Position numbers and translations under genes: made by a program. The notes beneath the pieces were generated by a model. That model was not told the origin of the DNA, ran no database searches, and worked only from the letters and a program-made list of their open reading frames with translations. Below are positions 44,239-53,480 of a stretch of 64,000 nt of DNA, one piece after another. The stretch is from an uncultured Aequorivita sp. GTDB taxonomy: Bacteria; Bacteroidota; Bacteroidia; Flavobacteriales; Flavobacteriaceae. Within the stretch, counting starts at the first letter, position 1. Every line of letters begins with the position of its first letter. Where the stretch lies: the NCBI GenBank assembly GCA_937125455.1, contig CAKZLK010000016.1, positions 1 to 64,000 on the forward strand, read 5' to 3'.

Positions 44239-45744
44239 TCATAAATTTTTCCCAGATATTGTTGGGTAAATTTCTTCGTAACATTTTATTTCAGTTTCTA
44301 CTTGCTTAAAGATATAACTTCTATTCAAATCTGAAAGGGTTTTACAACCAGCAGCTGCAAAAAGTTCCAAAAATTCCTTTACTGTTTGACCTTGATAATT
44401 TTTAACGCGTTTCCACTTATCCTCTACTACCAAACCGCGCATCAAACTTGAGTTGTTTGTTGTAACACCCGTTGGACATTTGTTTGTGTCGCAACGCAAG
44501 GCTTGAATACATCCAAGAGCAAGCATCATTCCGCGAGCAGAATTGCATATATCCGCGCCAATACAAAGTGCTTTAAAAATATCAAATGCCGTAAATATTT
44601 TTGTAGCGGTTATCACTTTTATATCTTTTTTCAGGCCATAACGATTCAACGTGTCCACTACAAATACAAGGGCTTTTTCCCAAGGCATTCCTACATAGTT
44701 TGAAAAATCTATTGGTGCCGCGCCTGTTCCACCTTCAGAACCATCAACGGTTATAAAATCTGGTTTTATTCCAGTTTCAACCATCTTTTCACATATATCA
44801 ATAAATTCCTGTTTACTGCCAATACACAATTTAAAACCTATTGGTTTTCCTTCACTCAAATCACGCATTTGTTGTACAAACCGAAGCAATCCTTCCGCAT
44901 CATCGAACGCACTGTGACCAGGAGGGGAAAGTACGGTTGTATGTGGTTTAACGCCCCTTATCGCAGCGATTTCTTCATTATTTTTTACTGCTGGCAAAAC
45001 ACCGCCATGACCAGGCTTTGCTCCTTGCGATATTTTAATTTCTATCATTTTTACATTTGGAAGCGCCGCTTTTTCCTTAAATTTTTCAGGGGAAAAGTTT
45101 CCATCCTCCGTTCTACACCCAAAGTAACCTGTACCCACTTCATAAACCAAATCGCCTCCTTTTAAATGATATTCGGCAATTCCCCCTTCCCCTGTATCGT
45201 GGAAAAAGTTGCCGGCCTTTGCCCCAAGATTAAGTGCCATTACAGCATTTTTGCTCAACGCACCGTAGCTCATTGCTGAAATATTAAAAATACTTGCGCT
45301 GTATGGTTGCTTGCAATCTGGTCCGCCAACAAGCACACGCGGTGGTTCTTCGAGCAGTTTTGATGGATAAATACTGTGTTTCATCCACTTATAGTTTTCT
45401 GCTTCAACATTCAACTCTGTTCCAAAAGGATGAGTTTCATTTTGAAGTTTTGCTCTTTCATAAATATAAGTTCTATGGTTTCGGTCTATCGGTTTTCCAT
45501 CGGTATCATTTTCTACGAAATACTGATGAATTTCAGGTCCAATCATTTCCAAAAGAAAACGCATATGCCCCAAAACAGGAAAATTTCTTAGAATGGAATG
45601 CTTCTTTTGAAACAAATCGTACAAACCAATTCCGAAAATAAGTGCACCAAATATGGAGAACCCGTAAACTGGCCAAATGACTGTGCAAGTAATGATAATA
45701 ATTATGCCTAAAGCTAAAAACGTAAACTGTATTGCTTCTCTCAT
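44239..45744 (-). CDS. FMN-binding glutamate-synthase-like protein, membrane-anchored
   Basis: 501 residues. Two N-terminal hydrophobic segments (about 6-45) anchor it; then a Glu_synthase domain (about 100-490) with FMN-site Gly-rich segments (GSEGGTGAAPIDF) and a GltB-like 3Fe-4S cluster motif (CIQALRCDTNKCPTGV). No amidotransferase domain is present, so it cannot be a normal GOGAT; it probably uses free ammonia or acts on another substrate. Middle gene of the operon, 17 nt after the TPP enzyme. Confidence 0.85.
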   Translation of the reverse strand: MREAIQFTFLALGIIIIITCTVIWPVYGFSIFGALIFGIGLYDLFQKKHSILRNFPVLGHMRFLLEMIGPEIHQYFVENDTDGKPIDRNHRTYIYERAKLQNETHPFGTELNVEAENYKWMKHSIYPSKLLEEPPRVLVGGPDCKQPYSASIFNISAMSYGALSKNAVMALNLGAKAGNFFHDTGEGGIAEYHLKGGDLVYEVGTGYFGCRTEDGNFSPEKFKEKAALPNVKMIEIKISQGAKPGHGGVLPAVKNNEEIAAIRGVKPHTTVLSPPGHSAFDDAEGLLRFVQQMRDLSEGKPIGFKLCIGSKQEFIDICEKMVETGIKPDFITVDGSEGGTGAAPIDFSNYVGMPWEKALVFVVDTLNRYGLKKDIKVITATKIFTAFDIFKALCIGADICNSARGMMLALGCIQALRCDTNKCPTGVTTNNSSLMRGLVVEDKWKRVKNYQGQTVKEFLELFAAAGCKTLSDLNRSYIFKQVETEIKCYEEIYPTISGKNL

Positions 45745-45761
45745 TTTAAAAGTATTTCAAA

Positions 45762-47510
45762 TTATTTTGAGTTGTGAAAGAATGCCTTTATTTCATCCAT
45801 CAAATTATTTTTTTGGTTCTTATCGCCTTTAACAGAAAGGAGGATTTCCTTCACTTTAGATTTTCCAAAACCCCACGCTTCGTCCAAGGTGATATTTGGC
45901 GGTAATGAAAGTTCACCAGGATTTGTAACGGCATCAATAATAAAAGGTTTGGGCGAAGCGATTGCCATTTCTATGGCCTTTTCAATATCTGCTGCGTGTT
46001 CAACCCGTATTCCGTCACCACCACAAAGTTTGGCATATTCAGCAAAATTTGGGTTTTGGAGTCCAAGAGCTTCATCTGCCATTGCGTAACCAGCTTCTTC
46101 CATTTCAATTTTCACAAAACCGAGTTGACTATTATTGTAAACCAAAATCTTTACAGGCCAATCATAACGAACTGCGGTAATGAAATCGTTCATGCACATT
46201 CCAAAAGCTCCGTCGCCTACAAGGGCCCAAACCTGTCTTCCAGGATTAACAGACTGAATTCCCATTGCAGCGGGAAAACCTACAGCCATGGAACCGTGAT
46301 TAAAGGAACCTAAAAGTCTTCGCTTTCCATGGAGTGTTAAATGATGCGCAACCCAAATGGCACTTTCGCCAACGTCAACGGTAAAACAGGCATCATCTGA
46401 AGCCTTTCGGTTTAAGGCATTCATAAAAAGCTGCGGATGTAAAGGCTCTTCATTATTTTTTAAACTACTGCTTTCCTCCTTCTGCTTTTTCCATTTATTG
46501 AAATTTTCAACCAAATTATCCAAAAACTCAGAATTTTTCTTCGGAAGAATTTTTGAATCCAGTTTCTGAAGTGTCGCCAAGCAATCTCCCTGTACTCCAA
46601 TATCAACTTTAACACGATTACCGATATTCTCGATACGTTTGTCTATCTGAATTACTTTTGAATTCTCAGGCAAGAAATTGCTATAAGGAAAGTCCGTTCC
46701 CAGCATTAACAATAAATCAGCTTTCTTCACGGCGTGATATCCAGATGGATTTCCAATAAGTCCCGTAAGTCCAACTACATTTTTATCGTCATTGTGTATT
46801 ATATCGGACGAACGAAGTGTATGCACTATCGGTGCCTTTAGCTTTTCTGAAAGCGCCAAAACCTCTTCCCTACTATTTCGACAGCCTGCACCCGCAAGTA
46901 TTGTAACCTTTTTAGCTTCATTTATAGCATTGGCAATTTTATTGACATCTTCATCAGAAGGAACCAAAACTGCATTACCCCTAAAAACCGGATGCTCATA
47001 GTGAGAACCTTTGGCCTCTTCAATGGCGATATCTACTGGAATTTCAACACGAACAACTGCGCGTTGCTCCAAAGCGATTTGGATTGCTTTTAAAACTACA
47101 CGTGGCGCTTCTTCAGCCGATCGAATTACGGCTTGATACGCACAAACATCATCAAATATCTTGGTGAGCCCCACTTCCTGAAAATAATTGGTTCCCATAT
47201 TTACACGCGCCACTTGTCCGCTAATGGCGAGTACAGGAACGCGCTCCTTCTTGGCATTATAAAGACCGTTTATAAGGTGAAGTGTTCCAGGGCCAACCGT
47301 TCCGGCACAAACTGCAAGATTATCTGTCATTTGGGCTTCAGCACCTGCGGCAAAAGCACCATTTTCTTCATGCCGCACAGCATTCCATTTTAATTCTTTA
47401 TCACCACGAAGTGCGTCTGTGAAGGTATTCAAGGCATCACCAGTTACGCCCCATATTTGAGTTACACCAACATTTTTAAGGATTTGAAGGATTTGTTCTG
47501 AAACATTCAT
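45762..47510 (-). CDS. Thiamine-diphosphate-dependent oxidase (pyruvate oxidase/PoxB-like)
   Basis: 582 residues with the three-domain TPP layout. N-terminal Pyr domain with the catalytic Glu in RHEENGAFAAGAEAQMT (about 42-58), central domain, and C-terminal PP domain with the TPP-Mg motif GDGAFGMCMNDFITAVRY. Closest to pyruvate oxidases/quinone dehydrogenases that decarboxylate pyruvate to acetate, giving electrons to quinone. First gene of the operon with the FMN protein and the USP. Confidence 0.85.
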   Translation of the reverse strand: MNVSEQILQILKNVGVTQIWGVTGDALNTFTDALRGDKELKWNAVRHEENGAFAAGAEAQMTDNLAVCAGTVGPGTLHLINGLYNAKKERVPVLAISGQVARVNMGTNYFQEVGLTKIFDDVCAYQAVIRSAEEAPRVVLKAIQIALEQRAVVRVEIPVDIAIEEAKGSHYEHPVFRGNAVLVPSDEDVNKIANAINEAKKVTILAGAGCRNSREEVLALSEKLKAPIVHTLRSSDIIHNDDKNVVGLTGLIGNPSGYHAVKKADLLLMLGTDFPYSNFLPENSKVIQIDKRIENIGNRVKVDIGVQGDCLATLQKLDSKILPKKNSEFLDNLVENFNKWKKQKEESSSLKNNEEPLHPQLFMNALNRKASDDACFTVDVGESAIWVAHHLTLHGKRRLLGSFNHGSMAVGFPAAMGIQSVNPGRQVWALVGDGAFGMCMNDFITAVRYDWPVKILVYNNSQLGFVKIEMEEAGYAMADEALGLQNPNFAEYAKLCGGDGIRVEHAADIEKAIEMAIASPKPFIIDAVTNPGELSLPPNITLDEAWGFGKSKVKEILLSVKGDKNQKNNLMDEIKAFFHNSK

Positions 47511-47656
47511 AAAATTGTAATTTTATATAAAATTACAGACCTTCAAAAGAAATTTGAAGAATATGAAGAACTATTTCAGTTTAATTAAGGGAAATTTAAC
47601 TGATTAGAAAAATTAATATTTTAAAAATAATCTCTAAAAAATAAAATATAAGTACG

Positions 47657-47857
47657 CTAATCATGCTCTTCAAGTTTAAAAAAATCATTCACGGGTTTAT
47701 TGAAAACCTTTGACAACTTAAGAGATAAAAGAGTTGAAGGAACATAACGATTTGTTTCAATTGAATTAATTGTTTGTCTGGAAACTCCTATCTCTTGCGC
47801 AAGTTCATCCTGTGTTAAATTGAGAATTGCGCGCTCTACTTTTAAAGTGTTTTTCAT
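47657..47857 (-). CDS. XRE-family small HTH regulator, 66 aa
   Basis: A compact Xre-type helix-turn-helix (LTQDELAQEIGVSRQTINSIE, about 15-35) with a short tail. I use the ATG at 47857, which overlaps the preceding membrane-protein stop by four bases (ATGA); a start at 47914 would run back through that gene. Such pairs (membrane protein plus HTH) are common autoregulated units in Bacteroidetes. Confidence 0.92.
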   Translation of the reverse strand: MKNTLKVERAILNLTQDELAQEIGVSRQTINSIETNRYVPSTLLSLKLSKVFNKPVNDFFKLEEHD

Positions 47858-48303
47858 GCGTTTTTCCTTTTTAAGGACCAAAATGCTGTTAAATAAACAG
47901 CCAAAAGAAACCACAAGATTTGAAAATCACCCAAATCCTCAAAATTCGCTTTCTCAGATTGTAGTATAAGCGATACAATATAATTTACCAAAGGTTGAGC
48001 TAGCACATAAATAACCCCAAATATAAAAGCCAATGAAAATGATTTGCTTCTTAGGTTTTCAATAAATTCATCTTCAATTTTTTCTCTTGAAATTGTAACA
48101 ATCAAAAGACCTATTAGCATTGCCTTTTTTAAAATACTTTTTAGCAAATCAAAATCACCATCAAGAAATTTTGTAGATAGAATTAAAACAAGGGATGCAA
48201 AAAAAATACCCCAACCTATATTTTTCCAATAATTAGGCAGTTTGAAATTAATCAGCCAATTCAATCTGCGTTCTTCTGCTTCACAAAATTTTTGTTTGTT
48301 CAT
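47854..48303 (-). CDS. Membrane protein partnered with the XRE regulator
   Basis: 149 residues. Four predicted transmembrane helices (about 27-45, 60-75, 90-110, 125-142) with a charged N-terminus. It overlaps the HTH gene by four bases, so both are translated together. Function unknown. TATATTTG at 48353-48346 is a good -7 box, and GTAA/TTAC palindromes lie close by. Confidence 0.8.
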   Translation of the reverse strand: MNKQKFCEAEERRLNWLINFKLPNYWKNIGWGIFFASLVLILSTKFLDGDFDLLKSILKKAMLIGLLIVTISREKIEDEFIENLRSKSFSLAFIFGVIYVLAQPLVNYIVSLILQSEKANFEDLGDFQILWFLLAVYLTAFWSLKRKNA

Positions 48304-48323
48304 ATTATTAGTTTTTAATTAAT

Positions 48324-48380
48324 GTAAGTTTACTTAACAATATGACAAATATACTATTTATTTTGTAAAATATACTTTAC
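48324..48380 (-). promoter_or_regulatory. Promoter with paired GTAA..TTAC palindromes
   Basis: GTAAGTTTAC (48324-48333) and GTAAAATATACTTTAC (48365-48380) are two inverted repeats sharing GTAA/TTAC half-sites. The -7 box TATATTTG (48353-48346) lies between them. Candidate autoregulatory operator for the HTH pair. Confidence 0.4.
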
Positions 48381-48434
48381 ATTTAAAATTAATCATTTTA
48401 CATCATTATTTTGAAGTTAAAAAATTTGTAGGAT

Positions 48435-49088
48435 TTACTGTTTAACTAAAATTGCAGTGGCTTTATTACCTGTGAGAAGATTCCATTCATATGAAGCCAA
48501 CAAATTGCCGATTTCATCATAAATATTTAATTGCGCAGTGTTGGGACCGGAAGAACCTTGGTTCAAGGCCTCAAAATCTATTTTATTGAAGCCTGATTTT
48601 AAAGGAAGGTCAAAACCTCTAAAACTGCCTTCTAATCTGGCTTGGGGTATTACAACATCGCCATTAACATATACTCGAATCATATCTCCATCCACAAACT
48701 CGTGGTCACGATACATGAAAGTAGCAGTTTTTGCAGTTGTTTTAAAATCTCCAAGATATTGGTCTTTACCATATTCTGGCTTTTCCTCTTTATCTTTCGT
48801 AAAGTATTTTGGAGCTTTGTTAGTACCTGTATATTCAAGCAAACCATCCCCATTTTGCATATCAATTTGCTTTTCCTTTTCCTTACCCAAATCGGAATTT
48901 TTGGGTGTATTGGGGTTCTTGGTATTGGATAGTGTTGGAGTTTTAACTGCAGGGATATCAAAACCAGTAGGACTATCTAAAGTAGATTGGGAAGAATCAA
49001 ACTGTACAGAACTATTAGGCAAATCAATTTGAGAAAAAGCACTCAATGACGTTAAAACACAAACAAGGAAAAATAATTTCTTAAGCAT
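48435..49088 (-). CDS. Secreted protein of unknown function, 217 aa
   Basis: Signal peptide (MLKKLFFLVCVLTSLSAFSQ), a low-complexity Ser/Thr/Lys-rich region (about 30-110), and a beta-rich C-terminal domain (about 110-215, FVDGDMIRVYVNGDVV) resembling a carbohydrate-like beta sandwich. Probably envelope or periplasmic; no family named. Confidence 0.7.
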   Translation of the reverse strand: MLKKLFFLVCVLTSLSAFSQIDLPNSSVQFDSSQSTLDSPTGFDIPAVKTPTLSNTKNPNTPKNSDLGKEKEKQIDMQNGDGLLEYTGTNKAPKYFTKDKEEKPEYGKDQYLGDFKTTAKTATFMYRDHEFVDGDMIRVYVNGDVVIPQARLEGSFRGFDLPLKSGFNKIDFEALNQGSSGPNTAQLNIYDEIGNLLASYEWNLLTGNKATAILVKQ

Positions 49089-49180
49089 CTCTATAAAATT
49101 TCAAAACATTATAACAACAATTGCACCAAAAATAGTGCGCAAATAATTACAAATTGCTGTTAAATCCTTCGGGGACGTAA

Positions 49181-49393
49181 TTATTTATTTTTCTTTCTTT
49201 TTTTAACCCAAATAAAAAAGAACAAAACGGCACATAAAGGTAATATTATATATATAATCACATCTGCAGGATTGGTTAAATCTATAGGTTCTTGACTTGG
49301 TTTTGGAACTTCAGTAGGTTTTTGGGCGTATAAAAACCCCACTACAAATAAAGCCAAGGCAAAAAGAATATTTTTTTGAGCTTTCAAATTCAT
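49181..49393 (-). CDS. Small secreted single-pass membrane protein, 70 aa
   Basis: Signal-like N-terminus (KNILFALALFVVGFLYAQ), a Pro-rich spacer (KPTEVPKPSQEP), and a C-terminal transmembrane helix ending in RKKNK, so it may sit in the inner membrane facing outwards. I use the ATG at 49393. Flavobacterial relatives are sometimes labelled adenylosuccinate synthetase by mistake; I see no such motif. Confidence 0.65.
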   Translation of the reverse strand: MNLKAQKNILFALALFVVGFLYAQKPTEVPKPSQEPIDLTNPADVIIYIILPLCAVLFFFIWVKKRKKNK

Positions 49394-49517
49394 TTTTTCT
49401 TTTAAAGTATATAAAAAAAACGGTACTGTCAAATTTTAACAACTTGTGTTAACTTTTTGGAAATTAGCCTAAAATGTCTTACTATGCCGTGTTATTTAAA
49501 AAAAACAGAGAGAATAT

Positions 49518-50384
49518 ATGAGACAACTTAAAATCACGAAGCAGGTAACCAACCGAGAAACCAAATCATTAAATAGTTATTTACAAGATGTTAGCAAGAT
49601 AGATTTGATAACTGCAGAAGAGGAAGTGGAGTTGGCACAACGCATTCGTGAAGGAGATCAAGCTGCTTTAAATAAATTAAGCAGAGCAAATCTTCGATTT
49701 GTGATTTCCGTGGCAAAACAATATCAGAATCAAGGGCTGAGCCTTCCCGATCTTATAAATGAAGGAAATGTGGGCTTGGTTAAAGCAGCCAAAAGGTTTG
49801 ATGAAACCAGAGGATTCAAATTTATCTCCTATGCTGTTTGGTGGATACGTCAGGCTATTTTGCAAGCTATAGCGGAGCAATCTAGGGTGGTGAGACTTCC
49901 TTTGAACAAAATTGGCGATATAAACAAAATAAAAAAGGCATCAATCCATCTTGAGCAAAAATTTCAGCGCATTCCAACTGCAGCGGAAATTGCCAATGAA
50001 CTTGACTTCAGTGAGTCAAAAGTGAAAAGTTCACTAAAAAACTCAACACGAAGTCTATCTATGGACGCTCCGTTTCAAGAAGGTGAAAACGACAACAATC
50101 TTTATGACGTTTTAAGTTCTGGCGAAAGTCCAAACCCTGACAAAAACTTGTTACACGAATCACTTAGAATTGAAATAAATCGTGCCCTTGATACATTGGC
50201 ACCCCGTGAAGCAGATGTTGTAAAATTGAATTTTGGCCTTTGTGGACAGCCCCCTATGACGCTTCAGGAAATAGGCGATACTTTTGATTTGAGCCGTGAG
50301 CGCGTTCGTCAGATTCGTGAAAAAGCGATTCGTAGGTTACGTCAAACTTCAAAAAGCCACATATTGAAGAAATATCTAGGCTAG
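49518..50384 (+). CDS. rpoD: Primary RNA polymerase sigma factor (short Bacteroidetes type)
   Basis: 288 residues. Regions 1.2 to 4 are present; region 1.1 and the non-conserved region are missing, the normal state of the Bacteroidetes primary sigma. Region 2.3-2.4 is [14 protein letters not shown], and region 4.2 ends in [15 protein letters not shown]. It recognises the TTG / TAnnTTTG promoters seen in this window. Not the stress-type or ECF sigma. Confidence 0.95.
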   Translation: MRQLKITKQVTNRETKSLNSYLQDVSKIDLITAEEEVELAQRIREGDQAALNKLSRANLRFVISVAKQYQNQGLSLPDLINEGNVGLVKAAKRFDETRGFKFISYAVWWIRQAILQAIAEQSRVVRLPLNKIGDINKIKKASIHLEQKFQRIPTAAEIANELDFSESKVKSSLKNSTRSLSMDAPFQEGENDNNLYDVLSSGESPNPDKNLLHESLRIEINRALDTLAPREADVVKLNFGLCGQPPMTLQEIGDTFDLSRERVRQIREKAIRRLRQTSKSHILKKYLG

Positions 50385-50485
50385 ACAAAAAAGTTAAAAA
50401 TATTGAGGGTTTCAATATTTTATGAAATTCTTAGGAACGGGTTTTATTTCTGCGGTTATCTTTATAAGATCAACCATCTCACAAA

Positions 50486-52303
50486 ATGACCACAGAAATA
50501 ATTCTCGTTTTTTTTATCCTGTTTGTAACTATTCTTCTTTTCGCTTTTGAAGTCTTTTCCGTAGATAAAATAGCGATGCTGATTATTGCTTCCTTAGCCT
50601 TGACGGGCTTAGTGAAGCCTGAAGAAGCAATTTCAGGTTTTTCAAACACCGCAACAATTACCGTTCTTTCTTTAATGATTATAGCTCTCGCGCTCGAAGA
50701 CAATGGCGTTATAGCTTCGCTTGCACGTTTTCTAAAAAATCTTCACATACTCCCCCTCTTCCTTTTGTTGCCTGTACTGATGTTTATTACAGGCGGGATT
50801 TCAGCTTTTATTAATACTACAGCTGTAGTTATTGTATTCATAAAAATCATTTCAGAATTATCAAAACGATTTAATCTGCCACAAGCAAAAATGCTCTTAC
50901 CGATTTCCTTTGCAGGTATTCTAGGTGGAAGTTGTACGTTGTTGGGAACTTCTACAAACTTGATAGTAAATTCCATAGCATTGGATTTAGGTGCAGAACG
51001 GTTCAGCTTTTTTGAGTTTTCATTCTTCGGAGCAATTTTTTTGGTTGTCGGAATAGTCGTGATAACAATTGCTTCACGATGGCTTCCAAAAGATTCCAAG
51101 GAGAATTTAAGGGACGCTTACGACTTGGAAAACTATATAACCACAGTAGTAATCAATAATGACTCAAATCTAATTGATAAAAAGATTGAAGACACTTATC
51201 TTTTTACAAATCCAGAAATATCCATATTAAAGCTAACCCGAAATAAACAAATTACAAATGCGCCAGGACGCTACATTACTTTAAAGGCGAAAGATAAACT
51301 TGTTTTAATGTGTGACTTGGAAAGCCTTACAAGACTAAATGAAGCCGAAGATTTAAGTGTTCATAAAACAAAAGAGAACACAAAAAATAAAGAAAATGAG
51401 GAAGAGGACGAGAATTCAAAGAAACAAGAAGATTTGGGATTTGTGGAATTATTAATCCTTCCGGGGTCTGTCCTAATTGGTAAAACTTTAAAACAACTTA
51501 GAAAACAGACATTTCAAAATGCACTGCCCATTGCTATTAAAAAAAGAAGGAACATAAGAAATACGAAGGAGCGTTTAGTGCGGAAAAATATTGAACAGAT
51601 TACTTTAAAGCCTGGAGACAGACTGCTCGTGGAAACTCCAAAAAACGAAATTCATCATCTTGACGATATTGAAAATGTTGCGGTTCTTATAGAACACGAT
51701 GTTAAGCCCACTGCCAATTCGACCAAAAGGGCCATTTCATTTGGAATATTATTATTAGTGGTTGGCTTAGCTGCTAGTGGAGTTTTAAATATTTTAATTA
51801 GCACCATTACAGGTGTCGGCCTTTTGTTATTAACGCGATGCCTAGACCTAAATGATGTATATCATCGAATAAACTGGCAAGTAATTTTTCTGTTGGCTGG
51901 AATGATTCCCTTGGGAATTGCAATGAACAATACGGGCGCAGACAAATGGATTTCAGACCATTTGCTAAGTATCCTTAGCGGACAGTCTCATATTGTCGTT
52001 ATTGGTCTAATATTCCTAATAGCAATGCTTATGAGCGGCTTTGTGAGCAACAACGCTACTGCAATTATAATGACGCCTATTGCAATAGCAGTTGCCATTG
52101 GTTTGGATTTGTCGATGAAACCATTTATCCTTTCGGTTTTATTTGGGGCCAACTTTAGTTTTTTCACACCAATGGGATATCAAACAAATACTTTAATTTA
52201 TGGAATGGGCTTTTATAAATTCAAACATTTTTTTATAATTGGAGGTATTCTATCAATTATTCTTTGGGTTTTGGGTACTTTTATGCTGTCCACTCTCTTA
52301 TAA
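50486..52303 (+). CDS. SLC13-type transporter with TrkA-C domains
   Basis: 605 residues. Two membrane halves (about 1-200 and 410-600) enclose two TrkA_C/RCK_C-like regulatory domains (about 210-290 and 310-400), each with the ligand-binding beta pattern. Motifs GGSCTLLGTSTNLIVNS and GFVSNNATAIIMTPIA are the SLC13/ArsB-like hallmarks. Probably a dicarboxylate or sulfate symporter. It is 13 nt before the MscS gene and probably co-transcribed. Confidence 0.9.
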   Translation: MTTEIILVFFILFVTILLFAFEVFSVDKIAMLIIASLALTGLVKPEEAISGFSNTATITVLSLMIIALALEDNGVIASLARFLKNLHILPLFLLLPVLMFITGGISAFINTTAVVIVFIKIISELSKRFNLPQAKMLLPISFAGILGGSCTLLGTSTNLIVNSIALDLGAERFSFFEFSFFGAIFLVVGIVVITIASRWLPKDSKENLRDAYDLENYITTVVINNDSNLIDKKIEDTYLFTNPEISILKLTRNKQITNAPGRYITLKAKDKLVLMCDLESLTRLNEAEDLSVHKTKENTKNKENEEEDENSKKQEDLGFVELLILPGSVLIGKTLKQLRKQTFQNALPIAIKKRRNIRNTKERLVRKNIEQITLKPGDRLLVETPKNEIHHLDDIENVAVLIEHDVKPTANSTKRAISFGILLLVVGLAASGVLNILISTITGVGLLLLTRCLDLNDVYHRINWQVIFLLAGMIPLGIAMNNTGADKWISDHLLSILSGQSHIVVIGLIFLIAMLMSGFVSNNATAIIMTPIAIAVAIGLDLSMKPFILSVLFGANFSFFTPMGYQTNTLIYGMGFYKFKHFFIIGGILSIILWVLGTFMLSTLL

Positions 52304-52316
52304 CTAAAAAAATAAT

Positions 52317-53207
52317 ATGTCAGAAAAATTTTCAGTAAACGATTCAATTTCAAATTTATGGGACAAACTCGACGGATGGCTTGATGCCATCATCCTAAAA
52401 CTTCCCAATTTTGCAGTCGCAGTGTTGGTAATGATTATGTTCTACTTCATTGCCAAAGGGTTAAAGAAGTTCTCATATAAAATACTTTTTAGAAAGATAG
52501 CAGATGAATCTGTCAAACAGATGCTTGCAAAAATTGTAAATGCCGTTGTTATTCTGATTGGCTTCTTTATCGCTCTTGGTGTAATGCAGCTAGACAAAGT
52601 GCTTACATCTGTACTTGCAGGAGCTGGAGTAGTTGGCTTGGCCATTGGTTTAGCATTGCAGGGAACCCTTAGCAATACTTTTTCGGGCCTTATGCTTTCC
52701 TTTTTGCCTAAAGTTCGTATTGGTGATTTTATTGACGCTCAGGGAAAAAGTGGCTATGTAGACGAAATAAATCTTAGAAATGTAACTATACGCCAAACGG
52801 ACAATGAATATGTAGTAATTCCCAATTCGGTCTTTATAGAAAATCCGTTTACCAACTATTCTTGGTCACACCGCTCTCGTGTGGATGTTAGTTGCGGGGT
52901 AGGTTATGAAAGTGATCTTCAAAAAGTAGAGGATTTAGTGACTAAAATTATTTCTGAAAATTTTGAGCAAAAACAAAACGAAGAAGTGGAATTCTTTTTT
53001 ACCGAGTTTGGTGATAGCTCCATCAACTTTACCACACGCTTTTGGATTGAAAGCACCAAACCAAAACCCAAACTTGAAGCTCAACACAAAGCGATAAAAC
53101 TAATCAAGAAAAACTTTGACGAAGCTGGCATCAATATTCCTTTCCCTATCCGCACGTTGGATTTCGGAAAAAATAAATTGCAGATGGCTCCAAATAAAGA
53201 AGAATAA
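52317..53207 (+). CDS. Mechanosensitive channel, MscS family (small)
   Basis: 296 residues: three N-terminal transmembrane helices, the pore helix GAGVVGLAIGLALQGTLSNTFSGLML (TM3, about 101-126), a beta domain with RIGDFIDAQGKSGYV, and a short C-terminus. Opens under membrane tension to release solutes. First of three MscS-type genes between 52 and 59 kb. Ends 38 nt before the small Gly/Cys membrane ORF. Confidence 0.93.
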   Translation: MSEKFSVNDSISNLWDKLDGWLDAIILKLPNFAVAVLVMIMFYFIAKGLKKFSYKILFRKIADESVKQMLAKIVNAVVILIGFFIALGVMQLDKVLTSVLAGAGVVGLAIGLALQGTLSNTFSGLMLSFLPKVRIGDFIDAQGKSGYVDEINLRNVTIRQTDNEYVVIPNSVFIENPFTNYSWSHRSRVDVSCGVGYESDLQKVEDLVTKIISENFEQKQNEEVEFFFTEFGDSSINFTTRFWIESTKPKPKLEAQHKAIKLIKKNFDEAGINIPFPIRTLDFGKNKLQMAPNKEE

Positions 53208-53245
53208 ATTCTCTGGCGCGACAACTATCTTTTAAAAGAATTTTT

Positions 53246-53383
53246 ATGAAAAAATTACTCAGAATATTACTTGCTGGCTGGGGAGCCAAAAAAATTGGAG
53301 GAGGAAAGTGCGGTTGTATAGGTACAATTGTTGTTTTTATTATTCTCTATTGGTTATTAGGTTATGTTTTTAAATTATTCTGA
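53246..53383 (+). CDS. Tiny membrane protein, 45 aa
   Basis: ATG at 53246, TGA at 53381-53383. A basic start (MKKLLRILLAGWGAKKIGGG), a Gly/Cys turn (GKCGC), then one transmembrane helix (CIGTIVVFIILYWLLGYVF). It follows MscS by 38 nt and may be in its transcript. Function unknown. The two Cys could bind a metal or lipid. Similar small hydrophobic proteins occur in Bacteroidetes, but I cannot name one. Confidence 0.6.
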   Translation: MKKLLRILLAGWGAKKIGGGKCGCIGTIVVFIILYWLLGYVFKLF

Positions 53384-53480
53384 GGAACTTCTTTTAACAA
53401 AACAATAGCATGCATTAACTAATTTTTTGGTGAGGTACACGGTTATATTTGCATAACAAACCTTTAAAAAACTTAGTATT

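Noticed and set aside
48538-49032. 164-residue plus-strand ORF opposite the secreted protein at 48435-49088.
   Set aside because: The minus-strand gene has a signal peptide and good context; this frame has no recognisable features.
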